The notes under the pieces are model-generated. The model was not told the DNA's origin and made no database searches. It saw only the letters and a list, made by a program, of their open reading frames with translations. Source: Mycobacterium sp. 1274756.6 (GTDB taxonomy: Bacteria; Actinomycetota; Actinomycetes; Mycobacteriales; Mycobacteriaceae). Taken from it: a stretch of 63,547 nt of DNA. The stretch lies in the NCBI RefSeq assembly GCF_001668625.1, contig NZ_LZLJ01000079.1, positions 1 through 63,547 of the forward strand. Reading direction: 5' to 3'. Positions within the stretch are counted from its first letter, which is position 1, and each line of letters begins with the position of its first letter. The position numbers and the translations under genes were made by a program. Shown piece by piece: positions 34,497 to 43,511 of this stretch.

Positions 34497-35351
34497 ATGA
34501 CCGACTCCACCCGGTTCAGCGACGCCATGCGGCTGACCCGTCTGGACGGCGGTGCCGCCGCGGAAGCCGGGGACGGCACTGACGGTTCCAGGGCCGACTT
34601 CGCCGGCGAACTCAACGCCCACTGGACGATCGGGCCGAAGGTCCACGGCGGCGCCATGCTGGCGCTGTGCGCCAACGCGGCGCGCACCGCGTTCGGCGAC
34701 GGCCTCGAACCCGTCGCCGTCTCGGCCAACTACCTGTGGGCACCCGACCCCGGCCCGATGTGGCTGCGCACCCTGCTGCGCAAGCGGGGCCGGCGGGTCA
34801 GCGTCGTCGACGTCGAACTCGGCCAGGGGGAGCGCACCGCGGTGCACGCCGCGATCACCCTCGGCGAACCCGAGCACACCGGTCGGGCGCCGCTGCTCTC
34901 GGTCAACCCGGTGGTGCCGCTGATGACCCCGGAACCGCCGCCGGGGCTGGCCGCGATCGGGCCCGGCCATCCAATGGCCGACATCGTGCACCTGGCGCAC
35001 GGCTGCGACATCCGCCCCGCCCTGAGCACGCTGGCCCCCCGCTCCGACGGCGGGCCGCCGGTCATCGAGATGTGGGTGCGGCCCAAACACGAACGCCCCG
35101 ACGTGTTGTTCGCGCTGCTGTGCGGCGACGCCTCGGCGCCGGTGACGATGGCGGTCAACCGGCCCGGGTGGGCGCCCACCGTGCAACTCACCGCCTATCT
35201 GCGCGCGGTCCCGGCCGACGGCTGGCTCCGCGTCATCTGCACCACCACCGAGATCGGTCAGGACTGGTTCGACGAGGACCACACCGTGGTGGACAGCCGC
35301 GGCCGCATCGTGGTGCAGACACGCCAGTTGGCGATGGTGCCCACCGAATAG
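34497..35351 (+). CDS. hotdog-fold acyl-CoA thioesterase-like protein (Rv0499-like)
   Basis: A 284-residue tandem hotdog protein of the TesB-like thioesterase superfamily: the N-terminal half contains HWTIGPKVHGGAMLALCANAA, the C-terminal half WAPTVQLTAYLRA and QDWFDEDHTV with a trailing VVQTRQLAM. It probably hydrolyses acyl-CoA or is a non-catalytic relative. GAGAGG precedes ATG 34497. Confidence 0.85.
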   Translation: MTDSTRFSDAMRLTRLDGGAAAEAGDGTDGSRADFAGELNAHWTIGPKVHGGAMLALCANAARTAFGDGLEPVAVSANYLWAPDPGPMWLRTLLRKRGRRVSVVDVELGQGERTAVHAAITLGEPEHTGRAPLLSVNPVVPLMTPEPPPGLAAIGPGHPMADIVHLAHGCDIRPALSTLAPRSDGGPPVIEMWVRPKHERPDVLFALLCGDASAPVTMAVNRPGWAPTVQLTAYLRAVPADGWLRVICTTTEIGQDWFDEDHTVVDSRGRIVVQTRQLAMVPTE

Positions 35352-35366
35352 CCGGCCCGGTCTGCC

Positions 35367-36248
35367 ATGCTTGCCGCCATGGCCAGAATCGCGATCGTCG
35401 GCGTCGGCAACATGGGTGAAGCGCTGCTGTCCGGGCTGCTGCGCAGCGGCCGGCAGGTCAAGGACCTGGTGGTCGTCGAGCACGTCCCCGACCGGGTCAG
35501 CTACCTCACCGACACCTATTCGGTGCAGGTCGCGGGGGTGGCCGACGCGGTGGAGACCGCCGACATCGTCATCCTGGCGGTCAAGCCCCGCGACGTCGAC
35601 GCGGTGATGAACCAGATCGCCGAGGCGGCCACCGCCTCCGAGCACAGCGCCGAGCAGGTGCTGATCAGCGTGGCGGCGGGGGTCAGCACCGCCTACCTGG
35701 AAAGCAAACTGCCCGCCGGGTCACCGGTGGTGCGGGTGATGCCGAACACGCCGAGCCACGTCGGTGCCGGGGTCAGCGTGCTCGCCGCGGGCCGGTTCGC
35801 CACCGCCGAGCAACTCGACGAGGCCGCCGCGCTGTTCCGCAGCGTCGGGTCGGTGCTCACGGTGCCCGAGGGGCAGATGGACGCCGTCACCGCGATCTCC
35901 GGTTCCGGGCCGGCCTACTTCTTCCTGATGATCGAGGCGTTGGTGGACGCCGGGGTGGCGGCCGGACTGACCCGTGCCGTGGCGACCGATCTGGCGGTGC
36001 AAACCATGGCCGGCTCCGCGGAGATGCTGCTGGACCGCCTCGAGCGGGCTAACTCCGCCGAGGGGGTGGCGAGCGCGGTGGGCCTGGATACCACCCCGGT
36101 GCAACTGCGGGCCATGGTGACCTCCCCGGGCGGCACCACCGCCGTTGCGCTGCGAGAACTCGAACGCGGGGGGCTGCGCGCCGCCGTGGACGCCGCGGTT
36201 CAGGCCGCAAAAACCCACTCTGAGCAGCAAAGAGTTACACCGGAGTAA
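35367..36248 (+). CDS. proC: pyrroline-5-carboxylate reductase
   Basis: Catalyses the last step of proline synthesis, NAD(P)H-dependent reduction of pyrroline-5-carboxylate. The Rossmann motif IVGVGNMGEALLSG lies near the N-terminus, MPNTPSHVGAG in the middle and the dimerisation motif SGSGPAYFF plus TSPGGTTAVALRELE in the C-terminal domain. ATG 35367 gives a start like M. tuberculosis ProC; ATG 35379 is an alternative. Length is 293 residues. Confidence 0.95.
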   Translation: MLAAMARIAIVGVGNMGEALLSGLLRSGRQVKDLVVVEHVPDRVSYLTDTYSVQVAGVADAVETADIVILAVKPRDVDAVMNQIAEAATASEHSAEQVLISVAAGVSTAYLESKLPAGSPVVRVMPNTPSHVGAGVSVLAAGRFATAEQLDEAAALFRSVGSVLTVPEGQMDAVTAISGSGPAYFFLMIEALVDAGVAAGLTRAVATDLAVQTMAGSAEMLLDRLERANSAEGVASAVGLDTTPVQLRAMVTSPGGTTAVALRELERGGLRAAVDAAVQAAKTHSEQQRVTPE

Positions 36249-36306
36249 TTCATAAGTTTTGTTCTCAAATACCCCACACCCGTCGCAGCAACCCCATTGG
36301 TCCCGC

Positions 36307-36312
36307 TATTCT
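36307..36312 (+). promoter_or_regulatory. -10 box (TATTCT) before the BldC-like gene
   Basis: TATTCT matches TANNNT; the transcript would have a leader of about 70 bases before ATG 36389. The leader contains GGAGGGG at 36339-36345, too far upstream to act as the ribosome binding site of ATG 36389. Confidence 0.35.
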
Positions 36313-36388
36313 CCTTGGGTGTAAGCATGCGTCAGGCCTGCGGAGGGGAAGCCGCTGGACTGCGTATGCCCGATTGGATTGGGTTGCG

Positions 36389-36652
36389 ATGACGTCAATG
36401 AACGGGCCGTCGGCGCGGGATTCGGCTAGTGGCAAGCCGGCACGCGATTCCGCCTCGCCGGACGGCCAGCAAGGCAGAACACAGTTCCTCACGGTGGCCG
36501 AAGTGGCCGCGCTCATGAGGGTCTCCAAGATGACCGTGTACCGACTGGTGCACAACGGTGAGTTGCCCGCGGTGCGGGTGGGCCGGTCCTTCCGGGTCCA
36601 CGCCAAGGCGGTGCACGACATGTTGGAGAGCTCCTTCTTCGACGCGGGCTAG
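36389..36652 (+). CDS. small helix-turn-helix DNA-binding protein, BldC/excisionase type (Rv0500A-like)
   Basis: An 87-residue protein with a MerR-like winged helix: FLTVAEVAALMRVSKMTVYRL followed by GELPAVRVGRSFRVH. The N-terminal 30 residues are Ser/Ala-rich and probably disordered. The start chosen is ATG 36389; a TTG at 36374 is less likely. It resembles actinobacterial BldC regulators, not phage excisionase in context, since no integrase is nearby. Confidence 0.88.
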   Translation: MTSMNGPSARDSASGKPARDSASPDGQQGRTQFLTVAEVAALMRVSKMTVYRLVHNGELPAVRVGRSFRVHAKAVHDMLESSFFDAG

Positions 36653-36685
36653 CTCGACCGCGGCGCGAATCCGGCCGGACCGGAA

Positions 36686-36710
36686 CCCCGGGCAGCGCAC
36701 CGGGGATTTT
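36686..36710 (+). terminator. intrinsic terminator after the BldC-like gene
   Basis: CCCCGG (36686-36691) and CCGGGG (36700-36705) form a hairpin followed by ATTTT, 34 bases after the stop codon. The best rho-independent terminator I see in the window. Confidence 0.6.
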
Positions 36711-36848
36711 CGCGTGTCCGGAACCGGGTGCGCGCGGCGGCGGGTGCGGTTTTTCGTTCCCCGCCCGGGCACAGGTAAAGTGACCGGGTCAAGTCTTCAC
36801 ACCGGTCCGGGGCGGATGGCCACCGGCAGGATGTAGGTAGCGGAGTTT

Positions 36849-36950
36849 ATGGGTTCAGTAGTCAAGAAGCGGCGCAAGCGTATGTCGAAGAAGAAGCACC
36901 GCAAGTTGCTGCGTCGCACTCGGGTGCAGCGCAGAAAACTCGGCAAGTAA
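36849..36950 (+). CDS. 30S ribosomal protein bS22 (33 aa)
   Basis: A 33-residue, extremely basic peptide starting [19 protein letters not shown] and ending RKLGK. This is the actinobacterial small-subunit protein bS22 (AURKAIP1/COX24-like) found in mycobacterial ribosome structures near the decoding centre. GGAG lies four bases before ATG 36849; TAAAGT at 36776-36781 is a possible -10. It matches Rv0500B by position. Confidence 0.93.
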   Translation: MGSVVKKRRKRMSKKKHRKLLRRTRVQRRKLGK

Positions 36951-36991
36951 CGCGGTCGGGCAGCGCGGGTCGACACCCGCGCGACCGTCGT

Positions 36992-36997
36992 TAGGCT
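36992..36997 (+). promoter_or_regulatory. -10 box (TAGGCT) of leaderless galE2 transcript
   Basis: TAGGCT ends six bases before GTG 37004 and fits TANNNT, predicting a leaderless mRNA. Confidence 0.45.
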
Positions 36998-37003
36998 GAC
37001 GAG

Positions 37004-38083
37004 GTGAGTACGCCCGATACCCCCTCCGACAGCGGCGACAAGCTGCAGTACCCCCGCGTGGTGCTGGTCACCGGCGCCTGCCGTTTCCTCGGCGGGTACC
37101 TGACCGCCCGGCTGGCGCAGAACCCGCTGATCAACCGGGTCATCGCGGTGGACGCGGTGGCGCCGAGCAAAGACCTGCTGCGGCGGATGGGCCGCGCCGA
37201 GTTCGTGCGCGCCGACATCCGCAATCCGTTCATCGCCAAGGTGATCCGCAACGGCGACGTCGACACCGTGGTGCACGCGGCGGCCGCGTCCTACGCGCCG
37301 CGCTCCGGCGGCGGGGCGGTGCTCAAAGAGCTCAACGTGATGGGGGCGATGCAGCTCTTCGCCGCCTGCCAGAAGGCACCCTCGGTGCGGCGGGTGGTGC
37401 TCAAGTCGACCTCGGAGGTCTACGGGTCCAGCTCCCGGGACCCGGTCCGGTTCACCGAGGACAGCACCAGCCACCGGCCGCTGGAGGGCTTCGGTCGCGA
37501 CAGCCTCGACATCGAGAGCTACGCGCGCGGGCTGGGCCGGCGCCGCCCCGACATCGCGGTCAGCATTCTGCGGCTGGCCAACATGATCGGACCCGGGCAG
37601 GGCACCGTGCTGTCGCGGTTCCTCGCCGGCCCGCTGGTGCCCACCGTGCTCGGCCGCGACGCGCGGCTGCAGCTGCTGCACGAGCAGGATGCGCTCGGCG
37701 CCCTCGAGCACGCCACGATGGCCGGAAAGGCCGGCACCTTCAACATCGGTGGCGACGGGATCATCATGATGACGCAGGCGATTCAGCGCGCCGGGCGCGT
37801 CCCGGTTCCCGTACCCCAGATGGGGCTGCGGGTGATAGATTCGCTGCGTCGAGCCAATCGCTACACCGAGACCAGTCGCGAACAGTTCGACTACCTGAGT
37901 TACGGCCGGGTGATGGACACCACACGCATGCGCGTGGAACTCGGCTTCGAGCCCAAGTGGTCGACGGTCGAGGCGTTCGACGATTACGTTCACGGTCGCG
38001 GATTGATGCCGGTCGTCGACCCGGGATGGGTACGCTCGATGGAAACCCGGCTCGTTGCGGCCGCGCAACGCTGGGGAGGGTAA
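37004..38083 (+). CDS. galE2: NAD-dependent epimerase/dehydratase, GalE2-like
   Basis: A 359-residue extended SDR. The N-terminal motif is VTGACRFLGGYL, a variant of the usual GxxGxxG; STSEVYGSS is present, but the catalytic YxxxK motif is atypical (ESYARGLGRR), so true UDP-galactose epimerase activity is doubtful. It matches Rv0501 (galE2) by sequence and position and is followed by the acyltransferase gene, with which it is probably co-transcribed. Confidence 0.88.
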   Translation: MSTPDTPSDSGDKLQYPRVVLVTGACRFLGGYLTARLAQNPLINRVIAVDAVAPSKDLLRRMGRAEFVRADIRNPFIAKVIRNGDVDTVVHAAAASYAPRSGGGAVLKELNVMGAMQLFAACQKAPSVRRVVLKSTSEVYGSSSRDPVRFTEDSTSHRPLEGFGRDSLDIESYARGLGRRRPDIAVSILRLANMIGPGQGTVLSRFLAGPLVPTVLGRDARLQLLHEQDALGALEHATMAGKAGTFNIGGDGIIMMTQAIQRAGRVPVPVPQMGLRVIDSLRRANRYTETSREQFDYLSYGRVMDTTRMRVELGFEPKWSTVEAFDDYVHGRGLMPVVDPGWVRSMETRLVAAAQRWGG

Positions 38084-38131
38084 CGGTCGGGGTTCGCGCG
38101 ATGCGGTCACGACAGACGGGGAGGTAACCGC

Positions 38132-39187
38132 GTGGCGGGTGAACGGAAGGCGAAAGTCATTCCGCTGCGCGCAGATTCGGGCCGTTCGGCGCAGCGTCGG
38201 GCCGCTCAGCGTGCCGATGCCGCGCGTCAGCACCCGTCGCTGCTGGCTCGGGCCGGGCAGTGGCCGCCGGCCGAGCAGGCCGCCGCCATCATCCGCGAGA
38301 TCGATTCGCGCCACGGTGGTGACGCGGCACCCCCGTCCGAGCCCAACGAGTTGTCGCAACGGATCTCGGCGGTCGCGGAGTTCGTCCGCCGCCGGCTGAC
38401 CGGGGACTACAGCGTCGACGAGTTCGGCTTCGACCCGCACTTCAACGAGAGCGTCATCCTGCCGCTGCTGCGACCGTGGTTCCGGTCCTGGTTCCGCGTC
38501 GAGGTCAGCGGGGTCGAGCACCTGCCCGACTCCGGTGCCGCCCTGGTCGTGGCCAACCACGCCGGGGTGCTGCCCATCGACGGGCTGATGGCCTCGGTCG
38601 CCGTGCACGACGAACACCCCGCCCACCGCAACCTGCGGCTGCTCGCCGCCGACCTGGTCTTCGACCTGCCGATGATCAGCCAGGGCGCGCGCATGGCCGG
38701 GCACACCATGGCGTGCACCGCCGATGCGCAGCGTCTGCTGGAGGCCGGGGAGCTGACCGCGGTGTTCCCCGAGGGCTACAAGGGGCTGGGCAAGCGCTTC
38801 AAGGACCGCTACAAGCTGCAGCGCTTCGGCCGCGGCGGGTTCGTCGCCGCCGCGCTGCGCACCAAGGCACCGATCGTGCCGTGCTCGATCGTCGGCTCCG
38901 AGGAGATCTACCCGATGGTCGCCGACCTGAAGCTGCTGGCGCGGCTGCTCGGGCTGCCCTACTTCCCGGTCACCCCGCTGTTCCCGCTGGCCGGCGCGGC
39001 CGGGCTGGTGCCGCTGCCGTCGAAGTGGCACATCACCTTCGGTGAACCGATCTCCACCGCCGAATACGACGAGAGCGCGGCCGACGACCCGATGGTCACC
39101 TTCGAGATCACCGACCACGTCCGCGAGACGATCCAGAAGACCCTCTACCGGGTGCTGGCCGGGCGGCGCAACGCCTTCTTCGGCTGA
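38132..39187 (+). CDS. lysophospholipid acyltransferase-family protein (Rv0502-like)
   Basis: A 351-residue PlsC/LPLAT-type acyltransferase: basic N-terminus, acceptor motif VVANHAGVLPIDG (about residues 136-148) and the phosphate-binding FPEGYKG (about 212-218). It acylates a lipid or glycerol-phosphate-like acceptor at the membrane. GTG 38132 has GGGGAGG upstream. In M. tuberculosis the next gene is cmaA2 (cyclopropane synthase); here the dehydratase gene follows directly in convergent orientation. Confidence 0.9.
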   Translation: MAGERKAKVIPLRADSGRSAQRRAAQRADAARQHPSLLARAGQWPPAEQAAAIIREIDSRHGGDAAPPSEPNELSQRISAVAEFVRRRLTGDYSVDEFGFDPHFNESVILPLLRPWFRSWFRVEVSGVEHLPDSGAALVVANHAGVLPIDGLMASVAVHDEHPAHRNLRLLAADLVFDLPMISQGARMAGHTMACTADAQRLLEAGELTAVFPEGYKGLGKRFKDRYKLQRFGRGGFVAAALRTKAPIVPCSIVGSEEIYPMVADLKLLARLLGLPYFPVTPLFPLAGAAGLVPLPSKWHITFGEPISTAEYDESAADDPMVTFEITDHVRETIQKTLYRVLAGRRNAFFG

Positions 39188-39205
39188 GCCGCGCGGCCGA
39201 GGCCG

Positions 39206-39724
39206 TTACTGCTTCTTGGCGCGCATCGCCGCGATCGCGGCCATCGTGGTCTCGGCGTCGGCGTCCTGACGCGAGGACTCCCCGATCATGGTGACCACAC
39301 TGGTGATCACGGGGTTGCCGTCGGCGTCGGTGACCTCGCTGCGGATCTCGCTGATCACCGTGCCGTGCGACTCGAGCACCGAGTCCAGGTAGGTGTCGAA
39401 GTACAGCCGGTCGCCGTCGAGGATCGGCCGGTGGAAGGTGAACTTCTGGTCGCGGTGGAACACCCGGGCGATGTTGATCGGGATGTCGAACTTGGTGAAG
39501 ATCTCCAGCTGCACCCGCCGGCCGGCCACCGCCAGGAACGTCAGCGGCGCGACCACCGCGGCATAGCCGTCGGCCGCCGCATCGGACTCGTTGAAGTGGC
39601 TGGGGTGGGAGTCCTTGACGGCCGCGGCGAACTCGCGGATCTTCTCCCGCCCGACCTCGAAGTAGTCCGGGTAGCGGTAGTGGGTGCCGATGATGCTGTC
39701 GGCGTTCTCCAACTGGGTAGCCAT
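39206..39724 (-). CDS. MaoC-like (R)-hydroxyacyl dehydratase subunit, HadA/HadC-type (Rv0504c-like)
   Basis: A 172-residue single-hotdog protein with the FAS1-like dehydratase N-terminal pattern: [44 protein letters not shown] and a C-terminal VTMIGESS. HadA/HadC-type proteins are the non-catalytic, substrate-binding partners of the FAS-II dehydratase HadB. ATG 39724 is the start. It is divergent from nothing: serB1 lies upstream in the same direction. Confidence 0.85.
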   Translation of the reverse strand: MATQLENADSIIGTHYRYPDYFEVGREKIREFAAAVKDSHPSHFNESDAAADGYAAVVAPLTFLAVAGRRVQLEIFTKFDIPINIARVFHRDQKFTFHRPILDGDRLYFDTYLDSVLESHGTVISEIRSEVTDADGNPVITSVVTMIGESSRQDADAETTMAAIAAMRAKKQ

Positions 39725-39812
39725 GTCGATGCCGTTATCTCCTGAGGGGATCTGCCGCCGGTCGCCGGCGGCCGAAGTTTATCAACTTCGCCCCGCGCCG
39801 AGCCCTCGCGCG

Positions 39813-40715
39813 TTAGACGCGCTCGTGCCGACGCGACACGGCTGCAGCCAGGGCGCCGCCGGCCGCGCCCAACGCCAGCGCCGAGGGCACCCCGATGCGG
39901 GCCGCCTTGCGCGCGGTGCGGAAGTCGCGGATCTCCCAGCCGCGCTGGCGGGCCAGGTCACGCAGCCGGGCGTCGGGGTTGATCGCCACCGCCGTGCCCA
40001 CCAGCGACAGCATCGGCAGGTCGTTGTAGCTGTCGGAGTAGGCGGTGCAGCGTTTGAGGTTGAGGCCCTCCCGGATCGCCAGCGAGCGCACCGCGTGCGC
40101 CTTGCCGGTCCCGTGCAGAATCTCCCCGACCAGCCGGCCGGTGAACACGCCGTCCACCGACTCCGCGACGGTGCCCAGCGCCCCGGTCAGCCCCAGCCGC
40201 CGCGCGATCGTGTCGGCCAGCTCATAGGGGGTGGCGGTCACCAACCACACCTGCTGGCCGGCGTCGAGGTGCATCTGCGCCAAATCCCGGGTGCCCGGCC
40301 AGATCTTGTCGGCGATGATCTCGTCGTAGATCTCCTCGCCCAGCTCCGCCAGCTCCTCGGTGGTGCGACCCTCGATGAAGGCCAGCGCCTTGCGCCGCCC
40401 GGCGGCCACGTCGTCGCTGTTCTCCCAGCCGGTGAGCTGGTACTTGGCGTGGGCGTAGAGGAACCGGACCACATCGCGGTAGGTGAAGTACTTGCGGGCG
40501 GCCAGACCGCGCCCGAAATGCACCATCGAGGACCCCTGCACCAGGGTGTTGTCCACGTCGAAGAACGCGGCGGCGGTCAGGTCGACCGGCGGCGGCGCCG
40601 ACGGAACCTCGTCGGCGGGCTCGGCCGGCCCGGCGGAGAGGTCCACCAGGGCGCGCTCGGCGCTGGCCGCCCCGGCCGCGCCGGCCGGCTCGGGAGACGT
40701 CTCGGGTGAACTCAC
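39813..40715 (-). CDS. serB1: HAD-family phosphatase, SerB1-like
   Basis: A 300-residue HAD-IB hydrolase with motif [14 protein letters not shown] (residues about 51-63) and motif [15 protein letters not shown]. It is annotated phosphoserine phosphatase in M. tuberculosis (Rv0505c), but this subgroup can act on other phosphomonoesters. A C-terminal Ala/Gly-rich hydrophobic stretch may touch the membrane. GTG 40715 is chosen because AAAGGAGG lies seven bases upstream; a longer in-frame start (40802) would run into the divergent promoter. Confidence 0.9.
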   Translation of the reverse strand: MSSPETSPEPAGAAGAASAERALVDLSAGPAEPADEVPSAPPPVDLTAAAFFDVDNTLVQGSSMVHFGRGLAARKYFTYRDVVRFLYAHAKYQLTGWENSDDVAAGRRKALAFIEGRTTEELAELGEEIYDEIIADKIWPGTRDLAQMHLDAGQQVWLVTATPYELADTIARRLGLTGALGTVAESVDGVFTGRLVGEILHGTGKAHAVRSLAIREGLNLKRCTAYSDSYNDLPMLSLVGTAVAINPDARLRDLARQRGWEIRDFRTARKAARIGVPSALALGAAGGALAAAVSRRHERV

Positions 40716-40812
40716 AACCGCCCTCCTTTCCGCCTCGGCGACCGTCGTCGTCAACTTTATCCGGCCCGGCCGCCGCGGCGGCGCCGGCGAGATCGGTGCC
40801 ACACTGGAGGGC

Positions 40813-41070
40813 GTGTCGCAACGACAGGTTCAACTGCTCACCCGGGACGGCTGCGCGATGTGCGTGCGCGTCCACGCGCGGCTGACCGAACTCGCCACCG
40901 AACTCGGCTTCGCGCTGACCACCACCGACGTCGACGTGGCCGCCGCCGACGGCGACAGCGCCCTGCGCGCCGAGTACGGCGACCGGCTGCCGGTGGTGCT
41001 GCTCGACGGCCGGGAACACAGCTACTGGGAGATCGACGAGCCGCGACTGCGGGCGGATCTGGGGAGCTGA
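40813..41070 (+). CDS. glutaredoxin-like protein (Rv0508-like)
   Basis: An 85-residue thioredoxin-fold protein with a CAMC redox motif ([16 protein letters not shown], cysteines at about residues 14 and 17) and a cis-proline region RLPVVLLDG. It is the DUF836/glutaredoxin-like type. GTG 40813 follows GGAGG at close spacing. It precedes hemA as in M. tuberculosis, where mmpS2-mmpL2 normally lie just before it and are absent here. Confidence 0.85.
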   Translation: MSQRQVQLLTRDGCAMCVRVHARLTELATELGFALTTTDVDVAAADGDSALRAEYGDRLPVVLLDGREHSYWEIDEPRLRADLGS

Positions 41071-41102
41071 CGGCCGACCCCGGCAAATTTGGCCGCCTGA
41101 CT

Positions 41103-41126
41103 GGTAAACCTTTACCGTGGAGGTAA
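41103..41126. promoter_or_regulatory. overlapping palindromes upstream of hemA
   Basis: GGTAAA-cc-TTTACC (41103-41116) overlaps TTACC-gtgga-GGTAA (41112-41126). The two share the TTACC arm and can form alternative dyads. They lie 47-70 bases before the hemA start and could be an operator for the haem operon. No regulator is assigned. Confidence 0.4.
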
Positions 41127-41172
41127 GTGTTGTCACTTGTGAATGCAAGGGAGCAGGCCAGGTGAAGCAACC

Positions 41173-42537
41173 GTGAGCGTCCTGCTCTTTGGGATTTCCC
41201 ACCGCAGCGCGCCGGTGCCGGTGCTCGAACAGCTGAGCACCGACGAACCCGACCAGGTCAAGGTCCTGGACCGGATGCTGCAGTCCTCGCTGGTCAGCGA
41301 GGTGATGCTGCTCTCGACCTGCAACCGGGTCGAGGTGTACGCGGTGGTCGACGCCTTCCACGGCGGTCTGGCCGCGATCGGCGAGGTGCTCGCCGAGCAG
41401 TCCGGGATGACCCTCGGCGAACTCACCCAGTACGCCTACGTGCGCTACAGCGAGGCCGCCGTCCAGCACCTGTTCGCGGTGGCCAGCGGCCTGGATTCGG
41501 CCGTGGTCGGCGAACAGCAGGTCCTCGGACAGGTGCGCCAGGCCTACGCGGTCGCCGAAGCCAACCACACCGTCGGGCGGGTGCTGCACGACCTGGCCCA
41601 ACGCGCCCTGTCGGTCGGCAAACGCGTGCACTCCGAAACCGACATCGACGCCGCGGGCGCCTCGGTGGTGTCGGTGGCCCTCGACATCGCCGGCACCCAG
41701 CTCGGCGGGCTGACCGGCAGAACGGCGGCGATCATCGGTGCGGGCTCGATGGGCTCGCTGGCCGCCGCGCATCTGACCCGGGCCGGGATCGGCCGCATCC
41801 ACGTGCTGAACCGGTCCCCGGAGCGCGCCCAGCGCCTCGCCGAGCGGATCACCGAAGCGCAGGTGCCCGCCGACACCGCCGGGCTGGACACCGTCGCCGA
41901 CGTGCTGGCCACCGTCGACGTCGCGGTCAGCTGCACCGGCGCGGTCGGCCCGGTGGTCTCGCTGGCCGACATGCACCAGGCGCTGGCCGCCGGTCACCGC
42001 GGTGAGCGCCGCCCGCTGGTTGTCTGCGACCTGGGCATGCCCCGCGACGTGGACCCGACGGTGGCCGGGCTGCCCGGTGTCGCCGTCGTCGACATGGACC
42101 GCGTGCAACGCGAACCCTCCGCCCGCGCGGCCGCCGCCGACGCCGCGGCCGCCCGCGAGATCGTCGCCGCCGAGGTCGCCGCCTACCTGGCCGCCCAGCG
42201 GGCGTCCGAGGTCACCCCGACGGTGACCGCGCTGCGCCAGCGCGCCGCCGACGTGGTCGAGGCCGAGTTGCTGCGGCTGGAGCGCAGGCTGCCCGGGCTG
42301 GACAGCGCGCACCGCGACGAGGTCTCCCGAACCGTCCGGCGCGTGGTCGACAAGCTGCTGCATTCGCCGACCGTGCGCGTCAAACAATTGGCCAACACCC
42401 CCGGCGGGGACGCCTACGCGGAAGCCTTGCGGGAGTTGTTCGAACTCGACCCGCGGGCCGTTGACGCCCTCGCCGGTGCCGGTGAATTGCCAACGGTGCC
42501 AAGCGATGCCGAAGGCGGCATCGGAACCGTCGAGTAA
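41173..42537 (+). CDS. hemA: glutamyl-tRNA reductase
   Basis: First enzyme of C5-pathway tetrapyrrole synthesis; reduces glutamyl-tRNA to glutamate-1-semialdehyde with NADPH. The catalytic cysteine is Cys50 in LLSTCNRVE; the NADPH fold shows [12 protein letters not shown] and [11 protein letters not shown] 41173 gives the conserved start [15 protein letters not shown]; a longer frame from 41143 is not needed. Length is 454 residues. It leads the hemA-hemC-hemD-hemB set. Confidence 0.96.
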   Translation: MSVLLFGISHRSAPVPVLEQLSTDEPDQVKVLDRMLQSSLVSEVMLLSTCNRVEVYAVVDAFHGGLAAIGEVLAEQSGMTLGELTQYAYVRYSEAAVQHLFAVASGLDSAVVGEQQVLGQVRQAYAVAEANHTVGRVLHDLAQRALSVGKRVHSETDIDAAGASVVSVALDIAGTQLGGLTGRTAAIIGAGSMGSLAAAHLTRAGIGRIHVLNRSPERAQRLAERITEAQVPADTAGLDTVADVLATVDVAVSCTGAVGPVVSLADMHQALAAGHRGERRPLVVCDLGMPRDVDPTVAGLPGVAVVDMDRVQREPSARAAAADAAAAREIVAAEVAAYLAAQRASEVTPTVTALRQRAADVVEAELLRLERRLPGLDSAHRDEVSRTVRRVVDKLLHSPTVRVKQLANTPGGDAYAEALRELFELDPRAVDALAGAGELPTVPSDAEGGIGTVE

Positions 42538-42551
42538 CCGATTTGGGGAAT

Positions 42552-43478
42552 ATGATCCGGCTAGGAACCCGGGGCAGCCTGCTGGCCACCACGCAGGCCG
42601 AGAGCGTCCGGGAAGCGTTGATCGCTGATGGGCACGACGTCGAGTTGGTGATCATCAACACCAAGGGCGACCAGTCGATGGCGCCCGTCGGCACCATCGG
42701 GGTGGGGGTGTTCACCGCCGAACTGCGCGAGGCCATCGCCGACGGTCGCGTCGACGCCGCGGTGCACTCCCACAAGGACCTGCCCACCGAGCAGGACCCG
42801 CGCTTCACCATCGCGGCCATCCCGCGCCGCGAAGACCCCCGCGACGTGCTCGTCGCCCGTGATGGCCTGGTGCTCGGCGAGCTCCCGGCCGGCTCGGTGG
42901 TGGGCACGTCGGCGCCCCGGCGGGCCGCACAGCTTAGAGCACTGGGTCTCGGTTTGGAAATCCACCCCCTACGAGGCAACCTAGTTACCAGGTTGAACAG
43001 GGTCAGCAGCGGTGAACTCGACGCGATCGTGGTAGCCCGGGCGGGTATGGCCCGGATCGGGCGCCTCGACGAAGTCACCGAGACGCTCGAACCGGTGCAG
43101 CTGTTGCCAGCACCGGCCCAGGGCGCGCTCGCGGTGGAATGTCGCGCCGAGGACACCGAGCTGGCGGCGGCGTTGGCCAAGCTGGACGACGCCGACACCC
43201 GCGCCGCGGTCACCGCGGAACGGGCCCTGCTCGCCGAACTGGAGGCGGGCTGCTCCGCACCGGTGGGCGCGATCGCCGAGGTGGTCGAGTCCATCGATGA
43301 GGAGGGCCGGGTCTTCGAGGAGCTGTCGCTACGCAGCTGCGTGGCGGCGCTGGACGGATCCGACGTGATCCGCGCGTCCGGTGTGGGCACTCCGCAGCGG
43401 GCACGGGAGCTGGGGCTCTCCGTGGCCGCGGAGCTGTTCGAACTCGGGGCGCGTGAGGTGATGTCGGGCGCGCGGTGA
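42552..43478 (+). CDS. hemC: porphobilinogen deaminase (hydroxymethylbilane synthase)
   Basis: Joins four porphobilinogen units into hydroxymethylbilane. Motifs: N-terminal [16 protein letters not shown], the HSHKDLPT loop, GTSAPRR and the dipyrromethane-cofactor cysteine in [13 protein letters not shown] 42552 is chosen because it gives the family start MIRLGTRGS; a TTG nine bases upstream is in frame. Length is 308 residues; 14 bases after hemA. Confidence 0.96.
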   Translation: MIRLGTRGSLLATTQAESVREALIADGHDVELVIINTKGDQSMAPVGTIGVGVFTAELREAIADGRVDAAVHSHKDLPTEQDPRFTIAAIPRREDPRDVLVARDGLVLGELPAGSVVGTSAPRRAAQLRALGLGLEIHPLRGNLVTRLNRVSSGELDAIVVARAGMARIGRLDEVTETLEPVQLLPAPAQGALAVECRAEDTELAAALAKLDDADTRAAVTAERALLAELEAGCSAPVGAIAEVVESIDEEGRVFEELSLRSCVAALDGSDVIRASGVGTPQRARELGLSVAAELFELGAREVMSGAR

Positions 43479-43511
43479 AGCCGCCGCCCGCGGGAGTGAC
43501 TGGAGTGAGGA

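Noticed and set aside
36389..36652. Excisionase gene as sign of a prophage or integrative element
   Set aside because: The protein is of the chromosomal BldC-like type in conserved order between proC and bS22; no integrase, attachment site or phage gene is nearby.
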